From NCBI GenBank assembly GCA_007449985.2, contig VIIQ02000579.1, forward strand, positions 62,001-126,000: a stretch of DNA of 64,000 bases, in the 5' to 3' direction. Shown one piece after another: positions 1 through 12,271 of the stretch. Each line of letters opens with the position of its first letter. Within the stretch, counting starts at the first letter, position 1. Under the pieces are notes generated by a model, which worked only from the letters and a program-made list of their open reading frames with translations, was not told the origin of the DNA and did no database searches. This DNA comes from Desmodesmus armatus. Its lineage: Eukaryota > Chlorophyta > Chlorophyceae > Sphaeropleales > Scenedesmaceae. A program made the position numbers and the translations under genes.

Positions 1-270
1 GCCCCGGATAGTGAAGCTGCTGCTGCTGCCGCCACAGCAGCCGCCGTTTCCACAGCCACAGACGCTGAAGCCGCCGCTGCTGCTGCCGAGCAGCACCTGT
101 TGCGGTCTGCCCAGCGGCTGCATGATCAGCTGCCCCCATGGCTGTCAGCTGTCCCCGGCTGGGCCCAGCTGCTGCAGGGCAGCTGGCAGGACATGGGGTA
201 CCCCTTGGAACTGCAGGACGAGGTCAACTGGAGGGGAGGCCTCCACGATGACAGCAGCAGCAGCAGCAGC

Positions 271-371
271 AGCAGTGACGCTGGCAGCAGTGACGCCGGC
301 AGCAGTGACGCCGGCAGTAGTGACGCCGGCAGCAGTGATGCCGGCAGTAGTGACGCTGGCAGCAGTGACGT

Positions 372-375
<4 letters not shown>
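271..375 (+). repeat. 15-bp coding minisatellite, 7 units (Asp-Ala/Val-Gly-Ser-Ser)
   Basis: Seven near-identical 15-bp units of the type AGCAGTGACGCTGGC encode a D-A-G-S-S repeat between two serine runs. The homologous site has fewer units in paralogues C (near 50897-50960) and D (near 58432-58482), so it varies in length within the family. Confidence 0.85.
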
Positions 376-402
<27 letters not shown>

Positions 403-1278
403 CGCCGCACCGGCAGCACCATGCGGCGGCTGCGGTTGCGGTTTGAGGCTGCGTACACCTACTGCTTCGACAAGTGCTGTGCGAAGTGGCTAGACAGTGC
501 GCTGCTGCTGTCATACCCCTTGCAGGCCTGCGGTCCTGAGGCCCCAGCCGTTAGCTGGCTGTCCGGGTTGCAGCCAGGGCAGTTTGCTGCTGCTCATGTT
601 GCCCAGCTGCCTGTTGTGCTGCTGTCAATGGCCACTGCAGCGCTGCAGCTGGGCAGTGTTCACAGGCTGCAGCTGGTGGCACAAGCTGCTGACCTGACAA
701 GGCTGGTCTGTCAGCAGTGCACACAGTGCACGGAGCTCTCGTGGGGTATCAGTGCAGGAGGCCGCCAGCAGCAGGGACAGCAGCAGCAGGGACACACGGG
801 CACAGAGCATGAGGCTCTATGGCAGGTGGTGGGGCTGGTGCTGCAGCTGCTGCAGCAGCTGCTGACGGAAGCGGCGCAGCAGCAGAAGCAGCGGCAGCAG
901 CAGGTGCTTGGGGAAGCAGCGCAGCTGCTGCTGGCCGGAGGCGTGTTACAGGAGTGGGAGCAGCAGCTGCTTGCAGGCGCAACGCAGCACCAACAGCAGC
1001 GGCAGCAGCAGGTGCTTGCGGAAGCAGCTCAGCAACAGGAGCTGCTTGCGGAAGCGGCGTGGAAACAGGACTGGGTGCAGCGGCTGCTGGCACACGCAAC
1101 GCAGCACTACCAGCACCTGGACCCGGAGCTGCTTGTGGAAACTGTGCGGCACCAGCAGCGGCATCAGCAGGTGCTTGCGAAAGCCGTGCAGCAACAGGAG
1201 CAGAAGCAGCAGCAGGAGCAGCAAAGAGACGCCAGTGGTGTTGCTGCATCAGCTCCACCAAGAGCGGTTGGTGGTGAT

Positions 1279-1316
<38 letters not shown>

Positions 1317-1561
1317 TTCAGTCAAGGGGGTAGAAGCTGTGGGTGCAGCAGCAGCTGATGGTACAGCCATGCAGGCAGCAGTATTGAGCTGCCTAGAGCT
1401 GCTGAACCACCTGCTTGGCCTCAAGCTTGAGTGGGATGCAGGGCAGCTTTCACACTGTGTCCGCATGGCTTATGTAATGCAGCTTGCAGAGGCTGCTGTC
1501 AGGTACCTGGCTGCTGCTGCTCGGGCTGCTGTAGACGCCGAATACCAGCAACTTGCTGTTG

Positions 1562-1563
<2 letters not shown>

Positions 1564-1650
<87 letters not shown>
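1564..1650 (+). repeat. (CAG)29 polyglutamine tract
   Basis: An uninterrupted CAG run encodes about 29 glutamines in paralogue A. At the equivalent site paralogue C has only about nine codons (near 49657-49684, reverse strand). Confidence 0.9.
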
Positions 1651-1651
<1 letters not shown>

Positions 1652-2628
1652 TAAAGACGAAAACAGGGCAGCAGCAGCAGCGGCAGCAGCTGCCGGCACA
1701 CTCCGCTGCTGCTGCTGGTGCCAGCGGAAACGCCGACCAGGCTTTGGCGCTGTTGCAGCTTGCAGTCGGCCAACTGTCGTGGGTCGTTACAAAGGTGCTG
1801 TCGAAGACACTTCGGCTTCAAGACTGTGAGAAAACACACAGCAGGCAGCTGCATCGGCAGCTCCTGACGCAGGCAGCATTGTCGCTGCTGCTGACGGTTG
1901 TCAAGCTGCCTGGCAGCCTTGCAAGTGAGGCCACAAGCACTGCCCTGTGCACCTGCCTCACTCTGCTGTTTGGTGGGCTTGGTGGCCCAGTGAATGCACC
2001 CATACTCAGGGGTGACCCACAGCAAGCAAACCAGCCTGACCAGCAGCAGCAGCAGCAGCAGTACAAGCCCTGTTATGAACGGTGCATAGAGCCGCATCCT
2101 GCTGCAATGGTCCTAACGGGCCACATCCTGATGCAGCTTGGGGCAACGCTGTCAGCACTCGCTGCTAAAGACGCTATGGCAGGCTGCCACTGGCTGGCGA
2201 GGCTACTGCTGCCAATGAAAAAGGCAGGGGGCAGGACAGGCGGCAGCCAGGGTGATGGGGCAGTCTCTGTTGCTGACAGCCCGAGCGACAGCCCGAGCGA
2301 GGGCTCGCTTGCCTGGGTGCTGAGCACTGCCTTGCAGCCAGAGCATTGCAGGCTGCCCAGCTTCAGCCTTGCTGCAGCTGCCACTTCTGGCAGCACCAAT
2401 GGCAGCGACGGCAGCCACAGCGCTGCTGTGGATGGCAGCAGTGGCAGCACCAACGGCAGCAGTGGCAGCAGCGTTGGCAGCCGCAGTGCTGCTGTGGACG
2501 GCAGCAGTGGCGGCAGCTGCAGGGCCAGTTGCAGCTTGGGCCATAGCAGCTGCTTCTCCTCGCCGGTCATGTGTGCAGCCGAGCCAGCCACCAGCGGCAA
2601 CGGCCCGCAACCCATCTCCTTGTCTCCC

Positions 2629-2740
2629 AAGCTTGCCATCACCCGCTGCCCCTGTGAGCAGAAGGCTGCGTCAGCCCACTGCCCAAGCTTGCCATCACCC
2701 GCTGCCCCTGTGAGCAGAAGGCTGCGTCAGCCCACTGCCC
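2629..2740 (+). repeat. 56-bp tandem duplication inside the coding exon of paralogue A
   Basis: The unit beginning AAGCTTGCCATCACCCGCTG occurs at 2629-2684 and again at 2685-2740. Since 56 is not a multiple of three, it moves the downstream coiled-coil and MYND part out of frame. Paralogues C and D have one unit only. Confidence 0.9.
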
Positions 2741-3790
2741 AAGTGGCTTCTGTGTGCGCAGCGTCAGTGACGCCACACACGCTATGCAGCATCTGCTGAG
2801 CACAATCCTGGAGGAAAACGAGGCAATCAAGGCTCAAATGGCTTTGCAGGAAGAACATATGGCACAGGTGGAAGCTGCCATGGCCGTGGCCAAGCGTGTT
2901 GCAGATATAGCAGGGGCTAGTGGCCAGGCACGCCGGTGTGCGCAGTCTCGGCTGACGCTGAAGGTTGCCCAAAGCAAGAAAGAGGAAGCGCTGCAGAGCA
3001 TGCGGGCCTACCGAGCTGACTATGAAGCACGGGTTGCTCAAGCTATGTCAACTGCCTCTACCGTCCTGCAGGAATATGCTGGCAGGCTGCACAGGCTGGG
3101 TGTGTTGCTGTCGGCCCTGTTGCCGACCCGCTACTGCTGCAACAACCCCATCTGTGTGTCCTGGCGTACAGCGAGGGAGAGCTTCCTGCTGGTGCGGGGC
3201 AAGGCCTGCGTGTGTGCGGGGTGCATTGCAGTGGACAAGGGGGCGACAACAGCCGCACCGGCGCACTGTTTTGCAGCCAGGTGGGTTGGAGAGCTTGCAG
3301 CTGTAGTTGGGTGAGAGAGGGCTGGCAGAATCACAAGCATGCGTCCAAGCTACAATGGGGGATTTTTTTTACAGGGCAGGGTCATTCTGCAGTTGGGCAA
3401 GCTGCATACGCATGTTGTTCAACTTGAGTCAGTGACTCACTGTGACATACACTGGCAGTAACTCGCGCGCATGCACACAAACTTGAAGGGCGTGTCTTGT
3501 GCAGGGCAGGGTGGCACCCAGTGACCGAGCCAGCTGACTGTTGGGCTGGAGCGCACTGACTCACGTGCACATGCATGCACATCGCAAGCTCAATGCGTGT
3601 GTTGTACAGGGCAGGGTGCTGCTAGGTCACAGTTACTTTCTATTGCGGCAGCCGCATCTTCTGGCGGCCCTACTCTTTTGCGTTGGTCAGCAGGAGGGCC
3701 CCAAGGGTGCTGTTCGAACAGCATGTGGACATGCCTTGGAGGTTCTTGGCGGGACCTGGTGTATTCTTGTCAGCAACCAACTCCACTCAT

Positions 3791-3832
<42 letters not shown>

Positions 3833-3986
3833 GTGGTGTGTGTGCAGGTACTGCTCTGCCTCCTGCCAGGAGGCACACCGGGTGACACACAGGGCGGTCT
3901 GCCAACACCTGCAGCAAGCCGCTGCAGCAGCAGCAGCAGCAGCAGCAGCGGCGGCCGACGATGCTGCTGTGCTGCAGGTGGCGTAG

Positions 3987-5258
3987 GTGCAGTGCCTGAG
4001 TCGATTGTGGAGCTGCGTGTGTTTGTAGGGCATGCCAGGGTGTTGCCGCCTGGCTGTTGCAGTTTTTGATGAGAGCTGTTATGGCATGTGCCAAGGGGAA
4101 TACTCACCCATCAGTTTGACTACTGAAATTCATCAGGGTTGAATAATGGAATCCATCTCCAGTCATCAAGTCCTGACTTATCATGTTATTTGGGGGTGCA
4201 TTTGTGGTTTCCTACGCATATGCATGTTGCCAGCAGGACCCCCTTTGGCTGTCTCACGCCTCACACCTTGCGTCCAGGCAAGCCCACCAATTGTTGACTA
4301 ATTGAAAGCATACTGTGTACCATGCATGCAAAGACGTGTGTTTGTGGCTGTTGCTGTCAGCAACAGCTTGTGGTTGCCTTGTTGTGCCTGTGCAACCAGT
4401 GGTTGGATGTCTGACGTCCGGCAGCAGCATGACAGGCTGACGGCCGTTGAGGAGGAAGCAAGTTGTGCACAGGATGTGGGGCTGCATGTCCTGCATTCTA
4501 GGCGCATCAATGCACATGCGTTGCATCGCTGAGCTGATGGCTTTGAATCCGACGCGTACCAGTTGTTGGTCCTCAGTCGATCTGCACCCGGGGAGAGCGC
4601 TGATCGTCCCCGGAGTTGCGTTGAATGCTGCCAAACAGACGTTGTTTTGCTTTTTTACATCAATGGATGAAATATGCAACCAAACACAATTCCCACGCGG
4701 CCAAGCACCGCCGCACTGCAGTGATCAGCACCTGTCTCAGAAGGCATCTACCGGAAGCCTGCGCCACGCCATCGTGTGCATTGTGAGGCTCCAATATACA
4801 TTTGTGCTTTTCTGTGTAGGACCTGGCCATGATGGGTCGGGTTTGAAACAGTCGGTTTGTGCTGGCTGCGTTGGCACACGCAGGTGCCGCTGTGGTGCGC
4901 TGTGTTTCGTGTGACAATTGTTCTACCAACGGCGTTTCCTTGCACGCGTGCTGCATCGCAGCAAACAAAATCCCTTTGGGCAGTGAGGCGTGCATCCCGA
5001 CTCAGCACCACCTCAAACGCATATTGTTTCAGTCAGGTAAAAGGTGCTATTCCTGCTCTGGTTCCTGGTGTTGTTGCGTCTTGGTGCCTGACCTCCTCAC
5101 GGGCTGTTTGCGCTCCATGCGGCATTTCCTTGACTCAATCAAGCAAATTCTCAACAAAACAACATGATCAGATGCTAACCCCGCTTGTTGATTGTCTCCT
5201 GCTCCATGCAGGCCACGCTACTGCTGCACAACGTTGTCGAAGCTGAAAGGCCCTCGGT
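3987..5258. other. Stretch without a convincing gene; upstream region of the ePHD gene
   Basis: Only short open frames without recognisable domains are present. An in-frame TGA lies 12 bases before the ATG at 5259, so the coding part of the next gene does not extend further back in the same exon. A 5' untranslated exon is possible but cannot be placed. Confidence 0.5.
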
Positions 5259-8200
5259 ATGGCCAATCGAAAGCTGGGGCCCGTGGAAGGCGACCTATGC
5301 TGGTTTTGCAAGATGCCAAGCGACGATGAGGCCTGGATGGGCCTGGGCATCCTCAAGTCTACCAGGGAGCCAGTCTTTGAGTAAGCCTGCTTGTGCCTCC
5401 TCTCTCAAACCCCTTTGGTGTGCTTGTTTTGTGATTAATCACCTTGCTCACGTCTCAAGACGCACCAGGTAACACACCCCACCCCTACACCCCCACCCCA
5501 CCCCCGCGACCCTTTCCCCCTGTCCCCCCCCCCCCTCTCTCTGCTCTCAGTCAATGGCGCACTGTCCAGGCTGATCCATGAACAGTAAGCACCGCTGCGT
5601 GCATGCTTGCTCCACCAATCACCTGCCAAACACATTGTGTCTCATGCCGGCAGCTGTACAGCATGTGCCTGGCGGCTGCAAAGCTACAGCCTAGCCTAAC
5701 AGCCATGCGCCTCAGCACCCACAGGACCATGCAAGGGGGGGGGGGGCAGCTCCTGTCCTTCCACAGCACATGCCATGCACACAGCTACAGTAACATGCAT
5801 GTCTTGGGTGTCTTGTCTTCAGCCATGTATGAGTGCGAAGCGGGGGCAGGTTGTCCCACTTCTTCGCCAGCTCTGGTCAGGAGCCGTTCCTTCATTTGGA
5901 GCTGTTCCCAGCACAGTGTGCATGTGCATGCACCTGCCACGCGCTTGTTCATGGGCATGCCCCTGCCACGCGCTTGTTCATGTGCATGCCCCTGCCAGGC
6001 GCTTGCAGCATGTGTTGTGCAAGCATGCACGCGCGCGCAGTGAGGCTAGTATGGGAACAGTGTGAAGATGGTTCGGTGTTTGAAACATGGGATGAAGCCA
6101 AGCGCACATGTCCTCCCATTGAAGGTTGCATCCAGGCCACACCAAAAGATGCATGCCGCATGTGCTGGCCATCCTCACAGCTGGCGCTAGCCCTGCGGAG
6201 GTTGCTTGCCCAATGGTTTGCAAGACCAAGTACAGCTGACAGTGTTTGCAAAGGGCTGGGGGGCACGCTGTGTGCAAGGATACCAAGGGGCAATTTGCCC
6301 CTTGGTCTCTTGTGCTGAGATGCATGTTGAATGCCATCAATGCCCCTGAGTTTTGACAACGGGGCTAGGGTTGTACACGAAAGCACTCACCGTCACCAAA
6401 CCACCGATATGAACACGTTCACCACTATGTGCGTGTTGGAACGCACTGTTCAAGCCTGTCGTTATGACATGCATTTGATGGTTGTAACCCATGTGTTGGA
6501 CAACTGGTCACTGAGAGTCGCTGCCTCTGCCCTGCCTGCAGATCCCTGCACTTCCTCCTTCCTGACCCCGCTGCTTTGTCGTGCAGTGGGCACTACATCC
6601 TGTACGATGCTTGCTGTGCTGTGCTGTGCTGTGCTGCTTGGATCCTCAGGACCCCGCTGTCCCTCTACACAACTAGCTGGTTGCTGCTAGTTGCTGCTGC
6701 TGCAGGGCCTGTCTTCCTGCTCCACGCCTCCTCCCTTTTAGTCATCCTTCTCTTTTTCAGGTAGCTTGTCACTGAACCCAGCCTCCATCCCTCCCTGCCT
6801 GCTTCCTTCTGCGTGCCCTCCTTCCTTGTGACCCTGTACCATGAGTGCTGTGCCGTGTACATCTGTGTTGTACAGCTGGGAGCCCCAGGACACTGCTGTC
6901 TCCCTGCCGCCCTGATTCCCTCCCTTCCTCCCTTCTTATCCCTCCATCTCTATTCAGCTAGCTTGTCACTAAACCCAGCCTCCATCGCCCTCCTTCCTTC
7001 TGCTTTTCCTGCCCTTCCTTATGCAGTGGGCACTACATCCTGTATCATGAGTGCTGTGCCGTGTACAGCTGTGGAGCGGAGGACACCCCTCCCACTGGAA
7101 TGGCAGACGCGAGTGTCCTCAAGTTCTACAGGCACGGGGAAAAAGCGGCGGGCATTGGTCTCAAATGCCAGCTGTGTGGCAAGAGGTGAGCACAACGACA
7201 ACAGCGGATGGTGCAACTGCTGCTTGGCGGTGTTAGGGTTTAGGGTTTAGGGTTTAGGCAGCAAAAAATAATGGCCCCTCAGTTGAACTTTTTGTGTGTG
7301 GCAAGGATCAGGGGGGCAAACCCCCACCGGCTGGCCACACACACAACAGCAGAAGCCGCCGGGAGCCTGAGGTCTAGCCTCACACCGAGGTGAAGTTGAG
7401 TAGGCTCGGCTCACACTCGACACCCTTCACCTTAGGGCTGAAAACCCTCTTATGTGCCTGGACATGCTGCCTCACAGTATCATTGGTGTAAATGGAAACA
7501 TTGCCATGCTGCTGCTGCTACTGCTGCTGCGTGGTGCATCTGCATGTATATGATATGATTTATGCCGGAGCTGTTCAGCACTTGTGCATGTCGGTCCTGA
7601 TTTCAAGTGTTCAGCACACATGCATGTCTGTCATGAATCACCAGTGTTCAAACACATGGTGGAAGACCTGTGTGCACTGCTGGAGCAGCACTGCCAGTGT
7701 CACGCACCCGCTTACCACCTTTCTCACAACTATCCTGCACCAGCCTTACAGTTGTCCTGCACCACCCCATGCTGCTTGTCCTGCACTGTTTCGTGCTGTG
7801 CCTGTGCTGACCCACCACCCCATGCTGCTTCTCTTGCACTGTTTTGTGCTGTGCCTGTGCTGACCCACCACCCCATGCTGCTTCTCTTGCACTGTTTTGT
7901 GCTGTGCCTGTGCTGACCCACCACCCTGTGCTGTCACCCCCCCCCCAACCCCGTGTCACCAGGGGTGCCACCACCTTCTATGGTCCCTGCCATCTTGCAA
8001 GTCCCTGCTGCTGGTCCTGCACCCACCACCACCTACACAACTGCCCTGCAGCACCCCATGCTGCTGGCCCTGTGCTGACCCATCACCTTGTGTTGTCCCC
8101 CCCCCCCCCCCCCCCGCCTCCCCCCCACACCCCGTGTCACAGGGGTGCCACCACTGGGTGCTTCTACGGCCCCTGCCATCTTGCAAGTCCCTGCTGCTGG

Positions 8201-10317
8201 TCCTGCACTACCACCTACACAACTGCCCTGCATCACCCCATGCTGCTTGTCCTGCACATATGCCTGTGCTTGTGCTTGTGCTTGTGCCTGTGCTGAAACA
8301 TCGTCGCGCTGTCACCCCCCCCCCCCCCGCCTTACCCCACAGGGGTGCAACCACTGGGTGCTTCTACGGTCCCTGCCAGCAGTTCTACCACTTCCCGTGT
8401 GCGCGTGCGCGCGCCTACCAGGGCTACCTGCGCTTCTCACTGGACGGCAAGAGGCTGGCATGCATGGAGCACGCACCACTGTGAGTGAGATGGATTGGTT
8501 GATCGAGTGAGATGGAGGCGGATCCAGCTGCCTCCACAGCTGGTTGCCTGGCTGGTTGCCTGATGCTTTGGGTGGTGAGTGAAGTTGCCTGCTCGTGTGT
8601 TTTGTGATAGCCCTGTCTTTCTGACTGTGAGGTAAGGGCAGGGGGCTGGCATGCATGGAGCACGCACCACTGTGAGTAAGATCGATTGGTTGATCGAGTG
8701 AGATGAAGACAGATCCAGCTGCCTCCACAGCTGGTTGCCTGGCTGGTTGCCTGATGCTTTGGCTGGTGAAAGTGGCCCACTCATGTGTTGTGTGAGAGAG
8801 AGCCTCCTCCTGGAGCTGTGAGGTAAGGGCAGGGGGCTGGCATGCATGGAGCACGCACCACTGTGAGTAGGGCATGCTGGCTGGATGCCTCCACAGCTGG
8901 TTGCCTGGCTTGTTGCCTGATTGTTTGGCTGATGAAAGTGGCCTGCTCATGTGTTGTGTGAGAGAGAGAGCCTCCTCCTGGAGCTGCTGTTATGCATGGA
9001 GCACGCACCACTGTGAGTACGACGTGCTGGCCGGCACCCACCACCCTCAGTGAGGGTGTGGGCTGACTAGCTGCCTCCACAGCTGGTTGTTTTGATTGTT
9101 TGGCTGTTTGGCTGGTGAATCACCTGCTCATGTGTTGTGTGAGGAAGCTCTGCGGTCAGCAAGACTTTGTGTTGGCAGTCAGACACGGGGGCGGGGGGTG
9201 CGGAGGTTACACAGCAACAAGGGCGGCTCTCCACAGTACGTTGGCAACGCAATTTGCATTGGGGCCTGCCTCCTCCCTTAGCTTTGAGGTAAGGGCAGGA
9301 GGCTGGCGGCATGATCTAGCTGCTTCCACAGCTGCTTGCCTGGCTGGTTGCCTGCTTATGTGTTGTCTGAGAGAGCCTTTTGAAGTGAAGAGATTACTTT
9401 GTGATATCTGGGGGCAGGGCAAGAGGCTGGCATGCATGGAGCATGCACGGCAGTGAGGGTAGGATGGGCCAGCTAGCTGCATGTAGTTCCAGCTGATTGC
9501 CTGATTGTTCGGCTGGTGATCAGCTATGCCGATTCATGTGTTGTGTGAGAGAGCCCATCCTTTCTGAGCTGTGGGGCATGCATGGAGCACGCACGTTGCT
9601 GAGAGTAGATGGGCTGCCTGCACGGTAGTTATGCTGGCTGTTTTGTTGGCTGGCTGGTTGGCTGGCTGGCTGTTTTGTTGGCTGGCTGGTTGGCTGGCTG
9701 GCTGGTTGGCTGGCTGGCTGTTTTGTTGGCTGGCTGGTTGGCTGGCTGGCTGGTTGGCTGGCTGGCTGTTTTGTCGGCTGGCTGGTTGGCTGGCTGGCTG
9801 GTTTCTGTCACAGCTGGCTGTCTCAGCTCGAATGATGGAGGGCTGGGTGGGTTGGTGGTGGGGTGGCTGTGTGTGTGTGTGTGTGGGGGGGGGGGGGACA
9901 GCTATCTGGGGGGCTGCAGAGCTGGTGGGCTAGTTGGCTGGTTGCTTGGCTGGATGTAGGGTGTTCGCTCATGAAATGGCAGTCTGATGTGCTGTGCTGT
10001 GCTGTCCTGCAGGCTGCCGCTCCCACATGAAGTGGACTTCATGGGTATGTGGATGGAGGGTGTTGGCTCATGGAACGGCAGTCTGATGGAGCTGTCACGG
10101 GAGCAGTGGCACCCAAACTACTCTCCATATGCTACGCAGTTCCTGCAGCGCTGGGGTTCACTGCTCAGCATGACGCCGGCAGCAGACATACGCGCCATGC
10201 AGGTGAGGTCTTAATGTGGGGGTTGGGGGTGGATGTGTGTGTGTGTGTGTGTGTGTGGGGGGGGGGGGGTTGACACATGAGTTGCCAGCCATATTCCACT
10301 CCTCTGGAAAGTCAGGA

Positions 10318-10355
<38 letters not shown>

Positions 10356-12236
10356 GGGGGGGGGGGTGGAGCGTGGAGGGGGCAGCAGACATATGCGCCA
10401 TGCGGGTGGGGTTGTATTATGTTTGGGGGGGGGGGGTACAGATAACCCTGGTGTTTTCACCGTCGGGCGGTATCTTGGATGTGGCAGTGGGATTGGAGGG
10501 TAGGTAGGTGAAAGGAGCTAAGCAGGTGGTAGAGGTGTTGGGGGTGTAAGGGGAACAGGGGGTTCAGGGTGGCTTGCGCATGGGTCCTGGTTCAAATAAG
10601 CATAGTACAGTGCAGTACAGGCATGGGGGACAAGGTCCCAACGTCGGCTCTTGAGGGTGCCCCTAGGGCCTCTTACTTGACGTACCCCAGTCCCTCGGGT
10701 CACGTATGAGGATAAAGGGCACTTACCAAGGGTGCTGCACTAGTGTCTTGTGCTGACCGCTTTGCATGTTGGAGCCCACCAGCCATGCGTGCTGCTGCTC
10801 GTTGTTTTCCCTCGATGTGGCATGCATGTGTGCTGGCCCCTGCAGGAGACGGAAAGGGGTTTCCCGCCACTTGTGTCAAATGTGTGCTGGCCCTTGAGGA
10901 TGTGATATCTGACCCTCCAACACGGCACATGCGTGCTGGCCCTAGCGCCGCGTGTGCTGACCCCTCCACTGTGCATGATCCCTCTCCCTCCCCCCTACCC
11001 CGAGCCGTCCTGTTGCCATGCATGCTGCTGATCCCACCGACTGTGCTGGCCCTGCAGGACATGACTAATGGGTCCCGCTGCTTTGTCAACACGTGTGCTG
11101 AGCCCAGCGCATTGTGTGCTGACCCCATGACTGTGTATGCGGATGTTCAAGCACTACCATGCTGACTGTGCTGGCCCCTGCAGGACATGGCCAAGGGTTC
11201 CCGCCGAAACATCAAGGCCAAAGGCAACAGCAGCAAGACCAAAGAAGATCCAGACTACAGAGTCAAGGGAGGAGGCAGCAGCAGGGCCAAGAAAGGGACT
11301 ACGCAGCAGCCGCAGCCCGGGCGCACGAGCAGCAGCGGCGGGGGCGCGGCTGCACCTGCGTCCGCAGCAGCAGGAGTCCCCCGACACAGCTCCAGCAGCG
11401 GCGGGGGCGGGAGGAGAAAAGGCGGGAAAGCTAAGCATGCAGGACCAGGGGCCGGCGTGCCTACACCAGGGCACCCCCACCCCCAGAGGTGGGGTGTCGG
11501 GGGTGGTCTCGGTGTGCCGGCTGATATAGCAGCAGCAGCCGAGCGGGGGCAGCAGTACGGGGGCGGTTTTGGCGGTTTCGGCGGCGCAGCAGCGGCGGCA
11601 GGGTTTCCCGCCACCAGCAGGAGCTCCATGTTGGAGGGTGCAGGAGGCAGTGGGGAGCTGTTTAGTCCCACCTCTGCCTTCAGCCGGCAGCAGCAGTACC
11701 CAGGGCAGGTCCTGCAGGGTCCTGTATGGGAGCAGCAGGGCGGTCAGCACAGCCATCAGCACAGCGGTCAGCACACCCAGCAGCAGCAGCAGCACTACCA
11801 GCAGCAGTGGCAGGGGGGTGGTGCTGATGCAGCAGCAGCAGTGGGGGTAGCCCCAGCTACCGGGGGGTATGGGGGTGCCCCTGGGTACGCCAGGAGTGTG
11901 GCAGGGGAGCGTCCAGGGGCAGCAGTAGCAGCAGCAGCAGCAGCAGCAGCAGGAGGAGGCTTCAGCAGCGGGGGTGGGGATGGCGTGCATGCACTGCAGC
12001 AGCTCCTGCGCCAGGCAGCGCAGGGCAGCGACCTGCCGCACCAGCCTGGCATTTCGGCGGGAAACGCTGCTGCTGTCAAGCCGGAGTTCAGCTGCCAGCT
12101 GCTGCTGGCCGCGGCAGGGTTTGAACCCGAGACCCATGCAGTTCCAGACTGGCCGGGTCAGCGGGCGTCCGCTGCAGGCCAGTATGCCAACCAGCAGCAG
12201 GACTGGGCTGTGCCAGCAGCAGCAGCCTACACACAG

Positions 12237-12271
<35 letters not shown>

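Larger units (their letters stand above)
1..3986 (+). pseudogene. MYND zinc-finger protein, paralogue A (5' end outside window, frame broken)
   Basis: Exon 1-3280 is open in frame 1 from the window edge, and a last exon 3848-3986 follows a GT-AG intron (CAG|GTGGGT to GTGCAG|GTAC). It matches the C-terminal three quarters of paralogue D (55251-61006): the same RSAQRLHDQLPPWL block, serine run, DKCCAKWL block, glutamine and alanine runs, then a coiled-coil-like segment and a MYND finger (CNNPIC, CAGC, CSASC, HRAVC). MYND fingers bind zinc and usually mediate protein contacts; the rest of the protein is not recognised. The frame breaks at a 56-bp tandem duplication (2629-2740), after which the MYND part continues two bases out of phase. 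I therefore call it a probable pseudogene. An assembly error in the repeat, or expression of only the N-terminal part, are alternatives. Confidence 0.65.

Noticed and set aside
126..514. Minus-strand frames opposite the CAG tracts giving poly-Leu or poly-Cys proteins
   Set aside because: They are mirror images of the triplet repeats in the real MYND exon and have no splice-consistent neighbours.
5555..5700. Possible tiny ePHD exons giving ELIHEHCTACAW
   Set aside because: It looked like an H-x2-C part of the finger, but exon 1 joins directly in phase to 7027, whose HYILYHECC supplies that ligand pair, and the alternative runs into a stop.
9629..9959. Gly-Trp-Leu repeat protein
   Set aside because: It is the translation of the GGCTGGCTGG minisatellite inside an ePHD intron.
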